Notes: a model not told the origin generated them from the letters alone. Shown: positions 16,183 to 25,673, counted from the stretch's first letter. The stretch: DNA of 64,000 bases from Treponema sp. UBA1226 (GCA_002309195.1 DBWY01000003.1:36135-100134), one strand, 5' to 3'. Numbers and translations: made by a program.

Positions 16183-17982
16183 CTACATTTTTTCGAGGAA
16201 CGGAACCAGAACAAGTCCCATTGCCTTTTTTAATACGGTAAGAGTGCATTCTGCAAGGAAAAGTCTTGCTCCCTTTGTTTTTTCGTCTTCACAGTTCATG
16301 ATAGAACACTGCTGGTAGAACTTGCTGAAAAGCCTTGAAACATCATAAAGATATGCAGTAATTACGCTCGGATCGAGGTTTTCTGCAGCTTTTGCAACCA
16401 TTTCAGGAAAGCTTCCGAGAGCTCTGATAAGTTCCCATTCTTCCGGCTCTTTTAAAAGAGAAACAGCTTCTTTTGAATTATTCAGCTTAACGCCAGCTTC
16501 TTCTGCTTTTCTTAAAATAGAAGTAATTCGTGCTCCCATGTACTGGAGGTAAGGCCCTGTGTTTCCGTTAAAACTAAGACTTTCAGCCGGATTAAAAAGC
16601 ATGTCCTTAATCGGAGTTGCCTGCAAAAGATAATAATGAAGGGCTGCGAGAGCAACTTTTTCTGCAACATCGTCAGCATCCCCTACTTCTTCGTCACGAC
16701 CGCGTTCTTTGATTGCTTCAAGAGCATCTGCGTGTAAAGAATCGATAAGATCATCTGCGTCAACGATTGTTCCTTCGCGGCTTTTCATTCTTCCAGACGG
16801 AAGATTAACAAGACCATAACTTAAATGATAAAGTTTATCTGCCCATTCAAATCCAAGTTTTTTAAGTATGTGGAATAAAATCTTAAAGTGATAATTCTGT
16901 TCAGAAGCAACGACATAAACAAGCTGATTAAAAGCCCAGTCATCGTGACGGCTGATTGCAGTTCCGATATCCTGTGTAATATAAACAGAAGTTCCGTCTT
17001 TTCTCAAAAGAACCTTTTCATGATTATCCTCGTCTTTTCCTTTTCCAACAACATCTGTTACATCGATTCTAACAGATCCGTCATCGGCTTTAAAGAAAAC
17101 TCCTTTTTCAAGTCCCTTTAATATTTCGTCTTTACCCTTAAGGTATGTATCACTTTCAAGATAGAATTTATCAAAAGAAACTCCTGTTCTTTCGTAAGTT
17201 GCCTTAACTCCGTTTAAAGTCCAGTCGTTCATTTTTTCCCAGAGGGCACGCACTTCTTTATCGCCTGCTTCCCATTTAACGAGCATTTCTTCTGCTTCCT
17301 GTGCAGCTTCCGGGTGTTCTTTTGAATATTTATCAAACTCAACGTAACACTGACCTACAAAGTGATCACCTTTCATTCCAAGACTTTCAGGTGTGTCGCC
17401 GTTTTTTTCGTGGAATAATTTATAAGCCAGCATCGATTTACATATATGGACGCCGCGGTTGTTGATAAGATCAACTTTATAAACTTCAGCCCCTGCAGCT
17501 TTTAAAATGCGGCTCACCGATTCTCCAAGAGCATCGTTTCTTAAATGTCCTAAGTGGAGCGGTTTATTAGTGTTTGGAGAAGAAAACTCTACCATGACGC
17601 GGCGTCCTTCCAGGGGCTTTTTACCGTCTGCGTTCATGCTTCCATAGTTTTCTTTCTGAGAATCAATTTTCGATAAAATGGAATAAGTTTCGTTTGCCTT
17701 ATCAAGCTTGATGTTTACATAAGGTCCGACTGCAAGAATTTCGCCGATATCAGTTTTTGCAGCTTTGAGCGCAACAGCCTCTGCAATCTGAGGTGGCGCC
17801 ATCCTGAGTGATTTTGCAAAAACAAACATCGGGATTCCGAGGTCTCCCATGTTTGAATCAGGCGGTGTCTGGACTGCAAGAGTTTCTGCATCTATCTGCT
17901 GACTTTCCGGAGCTTTTTCCTTTATAAATGAGTTTAATGCTTCACAAACTGTTTTTCTAAATTCTGCTTTAATATCTGCCAT
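16183..17982 (-). CDS. argS: Arginyl-tRNA synthetase
   Basis: Class I aminoacyl-tRNA synthetase charging tRNA-Arg, 599 residues. The HIGH-type motif is HLGHLRND in the segment PNTNKPLHLGHLRNDALG. The KMSKS-like region reads GRMKSREGT, a variant common in ArgRS. The N-terminal Add1-type domain and the C-terminal anticodon-binding DALR domain (ending KAMGLVLVPFLEKM) are both present. An AAAGGA Shine-Dalgarno lies upstream of the ATG. It is the first gene of a minus-strand group that continues with the GT8/acyltransferase cluster. Identity is secure. Confidence 0.97.
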   Translation of the reverse strand: MADIKAEFRKTVCEALNSFIKEKAPESQQIDAETLAVQTPPDSNMGDLGIPMFVFAKSLRMAPPQIAEAVALKAAKTDIGEILAVGPYVNIKLDKANETYSILSKIDSQKENYGSMNADGKKPLEGRRVMVEFSSPNTNKPLHLGHLRNDALGESVSRILKAAGAEVYKVDLINNRGVHICKSMLAYKLFHEKNGDTPESLGMKGDHFVGQCYVEFDKYSKEHPEAAQEAEEMLVKWEAGDKEVRALWEKMNDWTLNGVKATYERTGVSFDKFYLESDTYLKGKDEILKGLEKGVFFKADDGSVRIDVTDVVGKGKDEDNHEKVLLRKDGTSVYITQDIGTAISRHDDWAFNQLVYVVASEQNYHFKILFHILKKLGFEWADKLYHLSYGLVNLPSGRMKSREGTIVDADDLIDSLHADALEAIKERGRDEEVGDADDVAEKVALAALHYYLLQATPIKDMLFNPAESLSFNGNTGPYLQYMGARITSILRKAEEAGVKLNNSKEAVSLLKEPEEWELIRALGSFPEMVAKAAENLDPSVITAYLYDVSRLFSKFYQQCSIMNCEDEKTKGARLFLAECTLTVLKKAMGLVLVPFLEKM

Positions 17983-18156
17983 AATTATTCCTTTTGTGGA
18001 ATATTAACAGAAAACGGGATTTTATGCTATAACGATGTGAATTTTGGGTAATGCATGGTATAATTGGGATTAAATAACCCACTGCACAAAAAAAATAATT
18101 TTATGCTATAATCCTTCCGGAGATGAAAATTTTTACATCACAGAGGTATAAAAAAA

Positions 18157-18576
18157 ATGGACGAATCCACTTTTGCAGGTATCGGATGCATCGTATGCCC
18201 GATTTTCATAATCATGGCGATTGTTAAGATATTCAGGATTTTTAAAATCAACGATCAGAATTCTGAAACAACAAAATGCACTTTTACACATGTCCTTAGA
18301 ATTAAATATTTTATAATTACATATTGGGTTAACTATAGATTTCAGTATACTGCCAACGATATCGGCTACGAAGAAAAAGTTTCGCTTCCGCCTTTCTGCG
18401 GTTTTTCTGATGATGAACTCGAAAACGGCGTAGAAGTCCGCTATTTAAAGTCTGATCCGCGTTATGTTGAACTGACTCATCTGAGCCACACTACCCGCTT
18501 TATCGGCTGGCTTATCTTTATCGCATTCTGGGTTACCGCAGAAATTTTCTGCTGGGCAATCGCTTTTGATTTATAG
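18157..18576 (+). CDS. Small two-helix membrane protein, DUF3592-like
   Basis: A 139-residue protein with a membrane helix near each end (about 8-28 and 115-137) and a soluble middle. The middle contains WVNYRFQYTANDIGY, a soluble patch ending EVRYLKSDPRYVEL. This resembles the pattern of DUF3592 proteins (a Y-x-V-x-Y segment, then V-x-Y-x-P), but the match is by eye only. AGAGG lies 11 nt upstream of the ATG. An extended -10 element (TGCTATAAT, 18104-18112) lies about 45 nt before the start. Function unknown. Confidence 0.65.
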   Translation: MDESTFAGIGCIVCPIFIIMAIVKIFRIFKINDQNSETTKCTFTHVLRIKYFIITYWVNYRFQYTANDIGYEEKVSLPPFCGFSDDELENGVEVRYLKSDPRYVELTHLSHTTRFIGWLIFIAFWVTAEIFCWAIAFDL

Positions 18577-18617
18577 AGTAAATTCAACTTAAAAAATCTG
18601 ATTTAAAATAGCACAAA

Positions 18618-20345
18618 CTACTTTTCAGGCTTGATTCCAGGAAGGTCAATCGGCTCAAGTTCTTTGAGGGTATCAAGCGCTGCAACAAAGATATCGCGGC
18701 TGTCCATAAGGCTTGTCTGGAACCTTTCGTTTCCTGCGCCTTTAATAGTCGTAATATTAGAAACTCCGTCATATCTTGTATCCTGCTTGTTTCCGAGAGC
18801 ACCGTCAACAATGCGCTTTATAGAACGGCAGTCATCACAGAAACTGTTTTTCATAGCCTGAGCAGTGCTTTCTACATTGAGCATCGTTGACTCAATCTTC
18901 GACTGAGCCTGCAGAGTCCTCAAGTGATTAGCCGCGATTTTATCAAAAACAAGACCTATCTGACCCTGTGCAGAAAGGTCATCACAAAGCCTTAACGCTT
19001 CCTGATAAATTTCTCCGAGGTCATTTAAGGTATTTGCAAATTCCTGACGGTTATCCTTATTGATGAATGCACCTTCAAGAAGCAGAAGTTTTAAAGGCTG
19101 GATAACCTCGTTGTATTTTTTATCCATGAACCAGTAAATAAATCCAGTCGTATATTCAAAGTGGAACGGAATTCCTTCCCACATAAGACTCCACGGTCTG
19201 TTAGGCAAAAGAGGAAAATCATCAATTCCAAACATGTTTTCAAGCTGAGCATGAATCGCTTCTTTCTTTTTATCGCGAAGCCAGAGATTCCATTTTTCTT
19301 CAAAAAGTTTTTTCCACTGTTCCTTATACTTTACAAACCAGTCTTCTGCACCCGAAAAATTCAAAGGCTGCCACTGAACATTATTAAACGCGATGCGTGC
19401 AATCTGTTTAAGCGGAACTGTCTTAATGAACATATGAATCATCGAAATATTTGCAGTCGCCTTGTCCATAAATTCTTTCATTCTTCCATCATCGTCTTTT
19501 GCTTCAGAATCAGACGGAACAATTTTATTAGAAGAATAAAGATAAAGCGAAGTCAAAACTTCTTCTGGAACAAGACCACCGTTACACAAAATTCTTGCAA
19601 ACGTAGTAATCTCGTTTGATACAATTTCAAATTTACAGCTGTAAGAATCGATTCCGCCCTGCGAAAAAGAATTTAAAAATCTGTCAAACGGAAGTTTTAA
19701 AAGCTGGTAAAACCATTCGATTGTCGTAACGCACGAATACATGTAAGATCTTCTGTGCGACGGAATATTCTTTAAAATTTCTTCTATCTTTCTTAAGAAC
19801 GAACTTCTAAGTTCTCCGGTAACTTCCCTCGTAAGCGGTAACTGATACGGATCTACCTGAGTATCCATTTCGCTGGTAACTTCAGGACAGATTAATGAAC
19901 CAAGGAAAACATAGAAAGCTCCTAAGTTTTCATAAGCAAGATCAAGATATGGTCTGAAAAACTCAATTGCTTTTTTTAATTCAGAAAGTTTCTGATAGAA
20001 AACCGAAAGAAGATATCCGTCTTTGTAATCGACAAGACCAGGAAAAGAATGATCTACCTGTTTATAAAGTGATGCTACCTGATCCTGATTGTAAAGTTCT
20101 TCTTTTGTAGAATTTGAAAAAACAGAACGAAGCCAGAGAAAAAATCTGTAGAAAAAAGATTCTGCTTTTAGTTTATCTTCCAGCGAGACAACGTTATCCG
20201 GATCTTCTGCGTCATCAGAATCAAGTGTCTGAGTTTCAGGATCTCCAGAGAGACTGTGCATTTTTTCGAGAAGAGTTTTTCGCTCTGCATCAGAAATAGA
20301 AGAGACTAACCTGTCAAACGTACCTGTTTTCTTTTCTTCGGACAT
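18618..20345 (-). CDS. Conserved treponemal protein, DUF5312-like
   Basis: A 575-residue, largely alpha-helical soluble protein with no signal peptide. The N-terminus (MSEEKKTGTFDRLVSSISDAER) and the central FRPYLDLAYENLGAFYVFLGSLI, SHRRSYMYSC and YIYWFM-type segments resemble a family found in treponemes and annotated as DUF5312. I recall the family from memory and could not check it. No catalytic motif is visible. It follows the sugar isomerase-like gene by 19 bp on the same strand and may share its transcript. Function unknown. Confidence 0.7.
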   Translation of the reverse strand: MSEEKKTGTFDRLVSSISDAERKTLLEKMHSLSGDPETQTLDSDDAEDPDNVVSLEDKLKAESFFYRFFLWLRSVFSNSTKEELYNQDQVASLYKQVDHSFPGLVDYKDGYLLSVFYQKLSELKKAIEFFRPYLDLAYENLGAFYVFLGSLICPEVTSEMDTQVDPYQLPLTREVTGELRSSFLRKIEEILKNIPSHRRSYMYSCVTTIEWFYQLLKLPFDRFLNSFSQGGIDSYSCKFEIVSNEITTFARILCNGGLVPEEVLTSLYLYSSNKIVPSDSEAKDDDGRMKEFMDKATANISMIHMFIKTVPLKQIARIAFNNVQWQPLNFSGAEDWFVKYKEQWKKLFEEKWNLWLRDKKKEAIHAQLENMFGIDDFPLLPNRPWSLMWEGIPFHFEYTTGFIYWFMDKKYNEVIQPLKLLLLEGAFINKDNRQEFANTLNDLGEIYQEALRLCDDLSAQGQIGLVFDKIAANHLRTLQAQSKIESTMLNVESTAQAMKNSFCDDCRSIKRIVDGALGNKQDTRYDGVSNITTIKGAGNERFQTSLMDSRDIFVAALDTLKELEPIDLPGIKPEK

Positions 20346-20364
20346 AAATACACCATTTTAGCTT

Positions 20365-21066
20365 TTATAAATTCTGCAAATACTCAAGTGCATTGTAATT
20401 GTTATTCCAATGTTCGATTACCGCATTGACATCGTACTTAAGTTTTTTAAACAGATCCAGGACATCTCCGAAATTTATTCCATTGTAGACAGAACCAGCT
20501 GCCCAATGAGAATCGTTTTTACCGTCATTATCGTGAAGATGAAGAGTTATGATATCGATTCCAAGATCAAAAATTTTCTTTGCATATTCAACTGCATCAA
20601 ACCCGTTGATTTTTGCATGCCCGGTATCAAAAGTTGAATAGATTTTAAAACCCTTTTCGTCTGCAAGTTCCTTTGCTTTTTTCATAAATTCAATATAATT
20701 GATATTGTATGTCTTATGAACGTCAGGAGTTGTATTTTCGATGCAGACTTTTGTATCAGGAACCTGCGTGCATATATACTCGAGAGTTTCGTACGTAAGT
20801 TCACAGAAATGAATCGTTATATTTACAGGTTTTTTTTCGTTTATGTAATCAAAATATTCTTTCTGACTTTCGCTCGTTAATTCTGCAAAACCAATCGGAA
20901 GATGAAAAGTATATTCATCCGGAAGCTCAACAGTTTTAATGTCATTTGGCGTAAAACCATCAAAAAAGACATCAAAGAAATCAATTTTATTATTACTTGC
21001 AAAATCGAGTTCCTGTTCGAGAGTCATACTGTTGTATTTTGATGATTGAAAACCAAATTTAATCAT
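20365..21066 (-). CDS. Sugar-phosphate isomerase/epimerase-like TIM barrel
   Basis: A 233-residue protein of the xylose isomerase-like / AP endonuclease 2 superfamily. Metal-ligand positions typical of the fold are seen: Glu in KVCIENTTPD, His in STFDTGHAKI, His/Asp in TLHLHDNDG, and the final Glu in AVIEHWN. Members isomerise or epimerise sugars, inositols or hydroxypyruvate, or cut DNA; the substrate is unknown. The mutarotase-like gene lies upstream on the same strand, which supports carbohydrate metabolism. Its own promoter (TTGACC-17-TAGAAT) ends 9 nt before the ATG, and there is no Shine-Dalgarno. Confidence 0.8.
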   Translation of the reverse strand: MIKFGFQSSKYNSMTLEQELDFASNNKIDFFDVFFDGFTPNDIKTVELPDEYTFHLPIGFAELTSESQKEYFDYINEKKPVNITIHFCELTYETLEYICTQVPDTKVCIENTTPDVHKTYNINYIEFMKKAKELADEKGFKIYSTFDTGHAKINGFDAVEYAKKIFDLGIDIITLHLHDNDGKNDSHWAAGSVYNGINFGDVLDLFKKLKYDVNAVIEHWNNNYNALEYLQNL

Positions 21067-21075
21067 ATTTGTTGA

Positions 21076-21104
21076 ATTCTATTCTATAAATATAAATTGG
21101 TCAA
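21076..21104 (-). promoter_or_regulatory. Promoter of the sugar isomerase-like gene, predicted leaderless
   Basis: TTGACC (21104-21099), 17-nt spacer, TAGAAT (21081-21076), 9 nt to ATG. The transcript should carry a leader of only a few nucleotides. Confidence 0.6.
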
Positions 21105-21111
21105 ATAAAAT

Positions 21112-21141
21112 CTCGTGACATTTTATCAACTTTTGTCACGA
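21112..21141. promoter_or_regulatory. Inverted repeat TCGTGACA / TGTCACGA upstream of the isomerase gene
   Basis: A perfect 8-bp inverted repeat separated by about 13 nt lies just upstream of the -35 box of the isomerase-like gene and just after the stop codon of the mutarotase-like gene. On the minus strand it is followed by GATTTTATTT, so it may be a weak terminator of the upstream gene, an operator, or both. Confidence 0.45.
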
Positions 21142-21145
21142 TAAA

Positions 21146-22048
21146 TCAATGCATCATAGAAAAAGAATAAGTCCTGTTCCACTTCTCTGTATTACCGCTT
21201 TCGAGTGATATTTTCTTAAATAGCTCAGGACTTAAGCATCTGTTATGTCCCCACACGTCCATGTGGCATGTGATAAAGTCGCAGCTTTCTGACATAACTA
21301 TACCAGACGCAGAATCTTCGAGAATCCATGCAGAGTTTGCAGTCGGCTCTGCCTTTCTTGCTTCCCAGATTCCGCCTGCAAAAAACTCAAGCTCCGGAGT
21401 TTTCTTAAATTTAATTCCATTAGAAGTAAATTCCATGATGTCATCGATGTTAACGCGTTCAGTAAGTTTTTTATCATCAAACTCCCAGTTAAACTTAAGC
21501 TCAAGATGAGGGCCGGTGCTCTTTGCACCAGGAAGAAGAAAGTTGTGAACGTATTCTGTCGTTTCGATTTTCTTTTCGCCTGTATTTTCAAGCTCATAGG
21601 AAACTTTAAACGTATCATTTAATAATTCAAGGGTTTTTATGTAACGATAGCCGTAACCGTTTCTGATTCCCGAATCGCACATGAAAACAGCCTTTGTATC
21701 ACTGATTTTTTTAAAGCTGAATTCAAGCGGATCAATAATATACTGTGTATAGAAATAATAAGGTTTATCGTCCCTTACAAGCCATCCTGTTCCGATTTTT
21801 GGGAAAAAACCACCTGGAGCAGCTTCGTCATAACCGACAGCGTCTTTAATTCCAAATTCATTATGAAGTCCACGACCATAAATCCTGATATTTCGTGAAA
21901 AAAGCTTTTTTTCCTGAGAAAGAATTTTCTTTCCTTTGTACCATATTCCGGTTACAGTACCGTTCCAGTCAAAGCGGCTTCCGCGGTATTTTTCTCCCGG
22001 AGTTTCGATTTTAAGTTTTAATGTTGAATTGTGTAAAATAATAGCCAT
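21146..22048 (-). CDS. Aldose 1-epimerase (mutarotase)-like protein
   Basis: A 300-residue beta-rich protein resembling the galactose mutarotase superfamily. Typical features include GRGLHNEFGI (family position of the first His), a GTGWLVRDD segment, YVHNFLLPGA, and a final domain around MDVWGHNRC. It probably interconverts anomers or binds sugar polymers; the substrate is not identifiable. Start 22048 is preferred over an in-frame ATG at 22090, because TTGTCA-17-TATAAT ends only 6 nt before it. The upstream ATG would lie in the promoter and also lacks a Shine-Dalgarno. Confidence 0.7.
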   Translation of the reverse strand: MAIILHNSTLKLKIETPGEKYRGSRFDWNGTVTGIWYKGKKILSQEKKLFSRNIRIYGRGLHNEFGIKDAVGYDEAAPGGFFPKIGTGWLVRDDKPYYFYTQYIIDPLEFSFKKISDTKAVFMCDSGIRNGYGYRYIKTLELLNDTFKVSYELENTGEKKIETTEYVHNFLLPGAKSTGPHLELKFNWEFDDKKLTERVNIDDIMEFTSNGIKFKKTPELEFFAGGIWEARKAEPTANSAWILEDSASGIVMSESCDFITCHMDVWGHNRCLSPELFKKISLESGNTEKWNRTYSFSMMH

Positions 22049-22054
22049 GCTTGA

Positions 22055-22083
22055 ATTATAATTTAAAAATAATCTTTTGACAA
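22055..22083 (-). promoter_or_regulatory. Promoter of the mutarotase-like gene, predicted leaderless
   Basis: TTGTCA (22083-22078), a 17-nt spacer, perfect TATAAT (22060-22055), 6 nt to ATG at 22048. No Shine-Dalgarno. Confidence 0.65.
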
Positions 22084-22155
22084 ATTTCATTTTAGGGGCG
22101 AAAATATACTATAACGTTTTATGACTACATAAAACGCAAAACATTGGAGGAACAA

Positions 22156-22380
22156 ATGGGTAAAGCAAAAAATCCACTTAAATCAATCGGCTGGGTCGGA
22201 AAGATTATTCTCGTAATTCTTTACGATATCTATGGAATCGTTGCACGTATTACAAGCGGAAAACCAATTCCTATCATTATCGGAATTCTTCAGATTTTCA
22301 CTATAAACTTTGCAGGAATCTTCTGGCTTATAGATTTAATCACAGTTATCGCAAATAAAGAAGTAACTGTACTTGCATAA
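22156..22380 (+). CDS. Small hydrophobic membrane protein
   Basis: A 74-residue protein with two predicted membrane segments (about 13-32 and 37-66) and a short charged end. An excellent GGAGG lies five bases upstream of ATG 22156, and a strong terminator follows, so it is a single-gene transcript. It has the general look of small two-helix YqaE/TM2-type proteins, but no motif is convincing. It lies divergent from the mutarotase-like gene. Function unknown. Confidence 0.75.
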   Translation: MGKAKNPLKSIGWVGKIILVILYDIYGIVARITSGKPIPIIIGILQIFTINFAGIFWLIDLITVIANKEVTVLA

Positions 22381-22386
22381 AAATAA

Positions 22387-22430
22387 AGGCTGTCCGTAAA
22401 GCATTAAATCTAAAGCGGGCAGCCTTTTTT
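22387..22430 (+). terminator. Terminator of the small membrane protein gene
   Basis: A 10-bp stem, AGGCTGTCCG (22387-22396) with CGGGCAGCCT (22416-22425), with one wobble, followed by seven T. It lies directly after the stop codon. Confidence 0.85.
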
Positions 22431-22452
22431 ATTTTCTTTTAACTTTCAATCT

Positions 22453-25059
22453 CTATTCTTTATACAAAACAGAATCAACAAGTTCTTTAAAGTTCATATC
22501 GAGCGGTTCTTTTTCGTGTCCTTCAGACTGAATAAAATAAACGCCCTCTTCGTCTTCATGTATTACGTTATATTCTTCTTCAAGCTCTGCCGGCTTTTGT
22601 GCATTGTCGCAGAACATCGTAAGCGAGAACGGAACCTGCATATCCTTGTCGGTAAGTTCTGTAATATCGTCTTCGACAACAAGCGCCTGGTTTTTAACTT
22701 CTTCCTGAATATTCTGGATGCTGTAAGTACTGTCACCGATTAAATCCTGTCCAGGAATTCTCTTTGACTTTATCTTTACATCCTTCTGTTTTTCATCAAG
22801 GCTTTCAAAATCAGGAGCAGCAGGCTCAACTTCAAAATCAACTGCAGGAACTTTTTCATCCGAAACAACTTCTGGAGAACCAAATCCTACTTCTTCTTTA
22901 AACTCTGTTTCATCCTCTGAGAAATCAACGCCAAATTCGTCAAGCGCAACGTTCTCATCTGCACTTTCCTGTGTATCAGAACCGTCAGGGCTCTGTACCA
23001 GGGCAGTTTCCTCCTCTTCGTCAAGACCTGTAAAGTCAGGATTTGCGACAGAGAAATTATCAATAATCTGATCGTCATCAGTGTTATAAACCTTTTTCTT
23101 CGAAGAAACTGCCCTGTTGATGGTTTCGACATCATCAGAAGATTCGATTTCTGCTTCAGGACTGTGAAGTTCTACAGGAGCAGACTGGTCAAATGAATCA
23201 ATTGAGATGTCTTCAAGTTCTAAAGGTTCTGCTTCTGCAGCTTCTGCTTCCTCTACAGGTTCTGCACTTTCAAGTTCTTCTGCATCACCGACTTCTTCTA
23301 CAACTTCAGGCACTGCTTCTTCGGCTGCCTCAACTTCTTCGACTGCTTCTGCCTCTTCGACAGGTTCAGCATCTTCTATAGATTCTGCATCACCGATTTC
23401 TTCGAGCTCTTCTACTGCATCAGCGTCTTCTACTTCTTCAACAGATTCAACTTCTTCAAGCTCTTCAACTTCGCCGAGTTCTTCGACTTCTTCAACTGCC
23501 TCTGCTTCTTCGACTTCTTCTATTGGTTCAGCATCGCCGATTTCTTCAAGTTCTTCTACTGCATCCGGTTCTGCAGCCTTTGCAGCAACCGCTGCCGGAC
23601 GTACAGGAGTTCCATCTTCTGGAGCTGCAACAACATTTGCAGCCTGAACTTTTATTGTGCCCGATGAAAGAATCTGTTCGAGCATCTGTTTAATCTGTTC
23701 AGAATTAGACAATGAACTTTCTTCTTCTTTCTTAACCTGAACGTTCATTGCAGCAAGAAGTTCATCATAGCTCTTGTTGATTAATTCTTTTATCTCTTTA
23801 TCATATTTTTTAGAACGCTTTCCAAGACTTCTGATTATTTCTAATGTTACATCCTGTCTGCGTTCTGCAATTTTTCCAGAAACAACTTTCCAGTCAACGT
23901 TTTCTTTTTTCTTCAAATATTCACTTACAAGACCAAGCTCAAGTTTTCTGATTCTTTCGCGGATAACAACCATGTCATCCTGCTTTAAGTTTACAATAAG
24001 GAATACTGCAAGGAATACAGTTACAAAAATACAGATAAGAAGGAGAATCTTTACTCCATCTGCCATTACAAAGATTTCATCAGGATAAACACCGCCGATA
24101 TAACCGAACGGAGTTTTTGAACTTGATACTAAAACCCAGTAATTATTCTTCTGCTTTTCTTTTTTTGCAGATACATCATATTCTGCAGAATCAAATGTAT
24201 TTTCAGAATTTGACCATATTATTTTTTCTGGTCCGGTCAATCCTTTTTCCCATCTTAAAAGAATTTCTTTTTCAAAAAGTTCTTTTCCGACAGCCGGAAG
24301 TCCGAAAACAAAACCGCTTTTATAATCTGTATTTTTCTTTTCACTTTCTACATCAAGACCAGAAACAAGATTTCCTGTATCACCGAATGTAATAAGTTTT
24401 TTTGCAAGAAGAACGCGATTAAAGTCATTTGCGTTTACATAAAATACAAAGCTTCCGCGGTAAGCATCATAAGAATCATAGAACGGGAACGAAACGATTA
24501 TACGGTTATCCCTGCCGTCAAAAATGGTTCTGCAGTTTGTTCCGCCTGTAGAATAAGAATCACCGGCATTAATCTGCTCAAAAGGAATTTCTTTTTCGCC
24601 CGAAAGTGTTATAGAGTCTGTATAGTTTTTGTAAGAAACAATTTCTGCCGTACGATTTAAAACATCAGTGCTGAACGTACTGTAGTGAATGCTTGTTCCG
24701 TTTTTATCGATGAGACGCATTCCAAGAAGTCCAGGTGTCTGACTAAAAAGATCTCCAGAATGTTTTGAGCGGCTTCTCACATCATCATCTGAAGGATTAT
24801 TCTGTATATAGCTTAAAACACTTTTCTGTTTTAAAAATGAATTTTCATTTTTGCCGAATCTGGATTCGAGTGTCGAAACATAATCATTATAATTTTCGCT
24901 TACAAGATCAAGATGTTTCTGAATCTGCGCAATTTTACCAGGTTCGTAAAAACGCGCATCAATTACAGAAAATAATCCCGTAAATGCAAAAACCGTAAAG
25001 GCAGCGAAAACTAATACTGATGTCAAAAGGCTAACCGCCGTTTTCTGACCCGATGTCAC
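22453..25059 (-). CDS. Large membrane protein with extracytoplasmic sensor-like domain and acidic repeat region
   Basis: An 868-residue protein from a GTG start. It has a membrane helix (about 9-32), an extracytoplasmic domain (about 33-335) that looks like a dCache/PAS-type sensor by layout, and a second helix (about 336-356). A cytoplasmic helical segment (about 365-450) follows. Residues about 500-625 are a nearly pure acidic repeat of EEVEE, AEAVEE and EELEEIGD units. The C-terminal 150 residues contain segments such as LIGDSTYSIQNIQEEVKNQ. There is no kinase, GGDEF, MCP or phosphatase domain, so it is not a standard receptor. It is the last gene downstream of the ECF sigma/anti-sigma pair, across a 150-bp gap with its own promoter-like sequence. 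Function unknown. Confidence 0.8.
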   Translation of the reverse strand: MTSGQKTAVSLLTSVLVFAAFTVFAFTGLFSVIDARFYEPGKIAQIQKHLDLVSENYNDYVSTLESRFGKNENSFLKQKSVLSYIQNNPSDDDVRSRSKHSGDLFSQTPGLLGMRLIDKNGTSIHYSTFSTDVLNRTAEIVSYKNYTDSITLSGEKEIPFEQINAGDSYSTGGTNCRTIFDGRDNRIIVSFPFYDSYDAYRGSFVFYVNANDFNRVLLAKKLITFGDTGNLVSGLDVESEKKNTDYKSGFVFGLPAVGKELFEKEILLRWEKGLTGPEKIIWSNSENTFDSAEYDVSAKKEKQKNNYWVLVSSSKTPFGYIGGVYPDEIFVMADGVKILLLICIFVTVFLAVFLIVNLKQDDMVVIRERIRKLELGLVSEYLKKKENVDWKVVSGKIAERRQDVTLEIIRSLGKRSKKYDKEIKELINKSYDELLAAMNVQVKKEEESSLSNSEQIKQMLEQILSSGTIKVQAANVVAAPEDGTPVRPAAVAAKAAEPDAVEELEEIGDAEPIEEVEEAEAVEEVEELGEVEELEEVESVEEVEDADAVEELEEIGDAESIEDAEPVEEAEAVEEVEAAEEAVPEVVEEVGDAEELESAEPVEEAEAAEAEPLELEDISIDSFDQSAPVELHSPEAEIESSDDVETINRAVSSKKKVYNTDDDQIIDNFSVANPDFTGLDEEEETALVQSPDGSDTQESADENVALDEFGVDFSEDETEFKEEVGFGSPEVVSDEKVPAVDFEVEPAAPDFESLDEKQKDVKIKSKRIPGQDLIGDSTYSIQNIQEEVKNQALVVEDDITELTDKDMQVPFSLTMFCDNAQKPAELEEEYNVIHEDEEGVYFIQSEGHEKEPLDMNFKELVDSVLYKE
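23195..23570. repeat. Coding acidic tandem repeat
   Basis: Degenerate Glu/Val/Ala-coding repeats with short units, coding on the minus strand for EEVEE and EAVEEVEE-type blocks. The opposite strand reads as Ser/Ala/Thr-rich open frames that are artefacts of this repeat. It is likely to vary in length between strains. Confidence 0.7.
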
Positions 25060-25211
25060 AACTTTTTCCCGTAAAAATCAAGATTTCGGATTTAAAGATA
25101 ATTACACATTATCATATTATTTTATCGGCAGAAAGTTGTCACAAATTCACTCTTTTTATGCATTTTATAGAGAATTCTGTTAAATTTTGGAAGATTTTAC
25201 AGTATAAAGCC

Positions 25212-25673
25212 TTACGCGGCAGTCTTTTTTGTCGTCATCATCTTAACAAAGTAGTCCATGTTGGTTCCGACAAAAATTGCACAGTAAGCAGAAACAGCAA
25301 GGGCAAAAACGATATAGAAAGATATCATAACGCCCTTATTTGATTCCTGGAACTTGCTCAAACCGAATGCGAGCATAAATACGATCATTGCAAGACCGTA
25401 AATAATCCATTTTGTGATTGAGATAGGATTCTTTAACTCTGAATACTGAGGATTTATTTTGTGCATTACTGCGAGAATAGTTGAATCGTCTATAGGAACA
25501 GGAATTTCAAGAGGAGCCCTGGCAAGTTTTTCTGCCTTCTTTAATCCCTTTACCTGCTTTCTGCATTTTGCACAGGTAAGAAGGTGAAGAGTAACATTAA
25601 GCGGAACACGTTCTCCCTTATCAAGTCCGAGATAAATATCCATAACCCTGTTACATTCTTCGATTTTTTTCAT
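25212..25673 (-). CDS. Membrane anti-sigma factor with zinc-binding domain
   Basis: A 153-residue protein whose N-terminal 50 residues hold His-x3-Cys-x2-Cys (HLLTCAKC), the zinc-binding pattern of ZAS-type anti-sigma factors. Two membrane helices follow (about 84-104 and 112-134). It overlaps the ECF sigma gene by 4 nt, the classic arrangement in which the anti-sigma holds its sigma at the membrane until a signal. The region after the second helix is short and basic, so the signal is probably sensed within the membrane or by the cytoplasmic zinc site. The assignment rests on motif plus context. Confidence 0.8.
   Translation of the reverse strand: MKKIEECNRVMDIYLGLDKGERVPLNVTLHLLTCAKCRKQVKGLKKAEKLARAPLEIPVPIDDSTILAVMHKINPQYSELKNPISITKWIIYGLAMIVFMLAFGLSKFQESNKGVMISFYIVFALAVSAYCAIFVGTNMDYFVKMMTTKKTAA

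Noticed and set aside
23207..23647. Ser/Ala/Thr-rich frame of 146 codons on the plus strand
   Set aside because: It is the antisense of the acidic Glu/Val/Ala coding repeat; its simple composition is an artefact.
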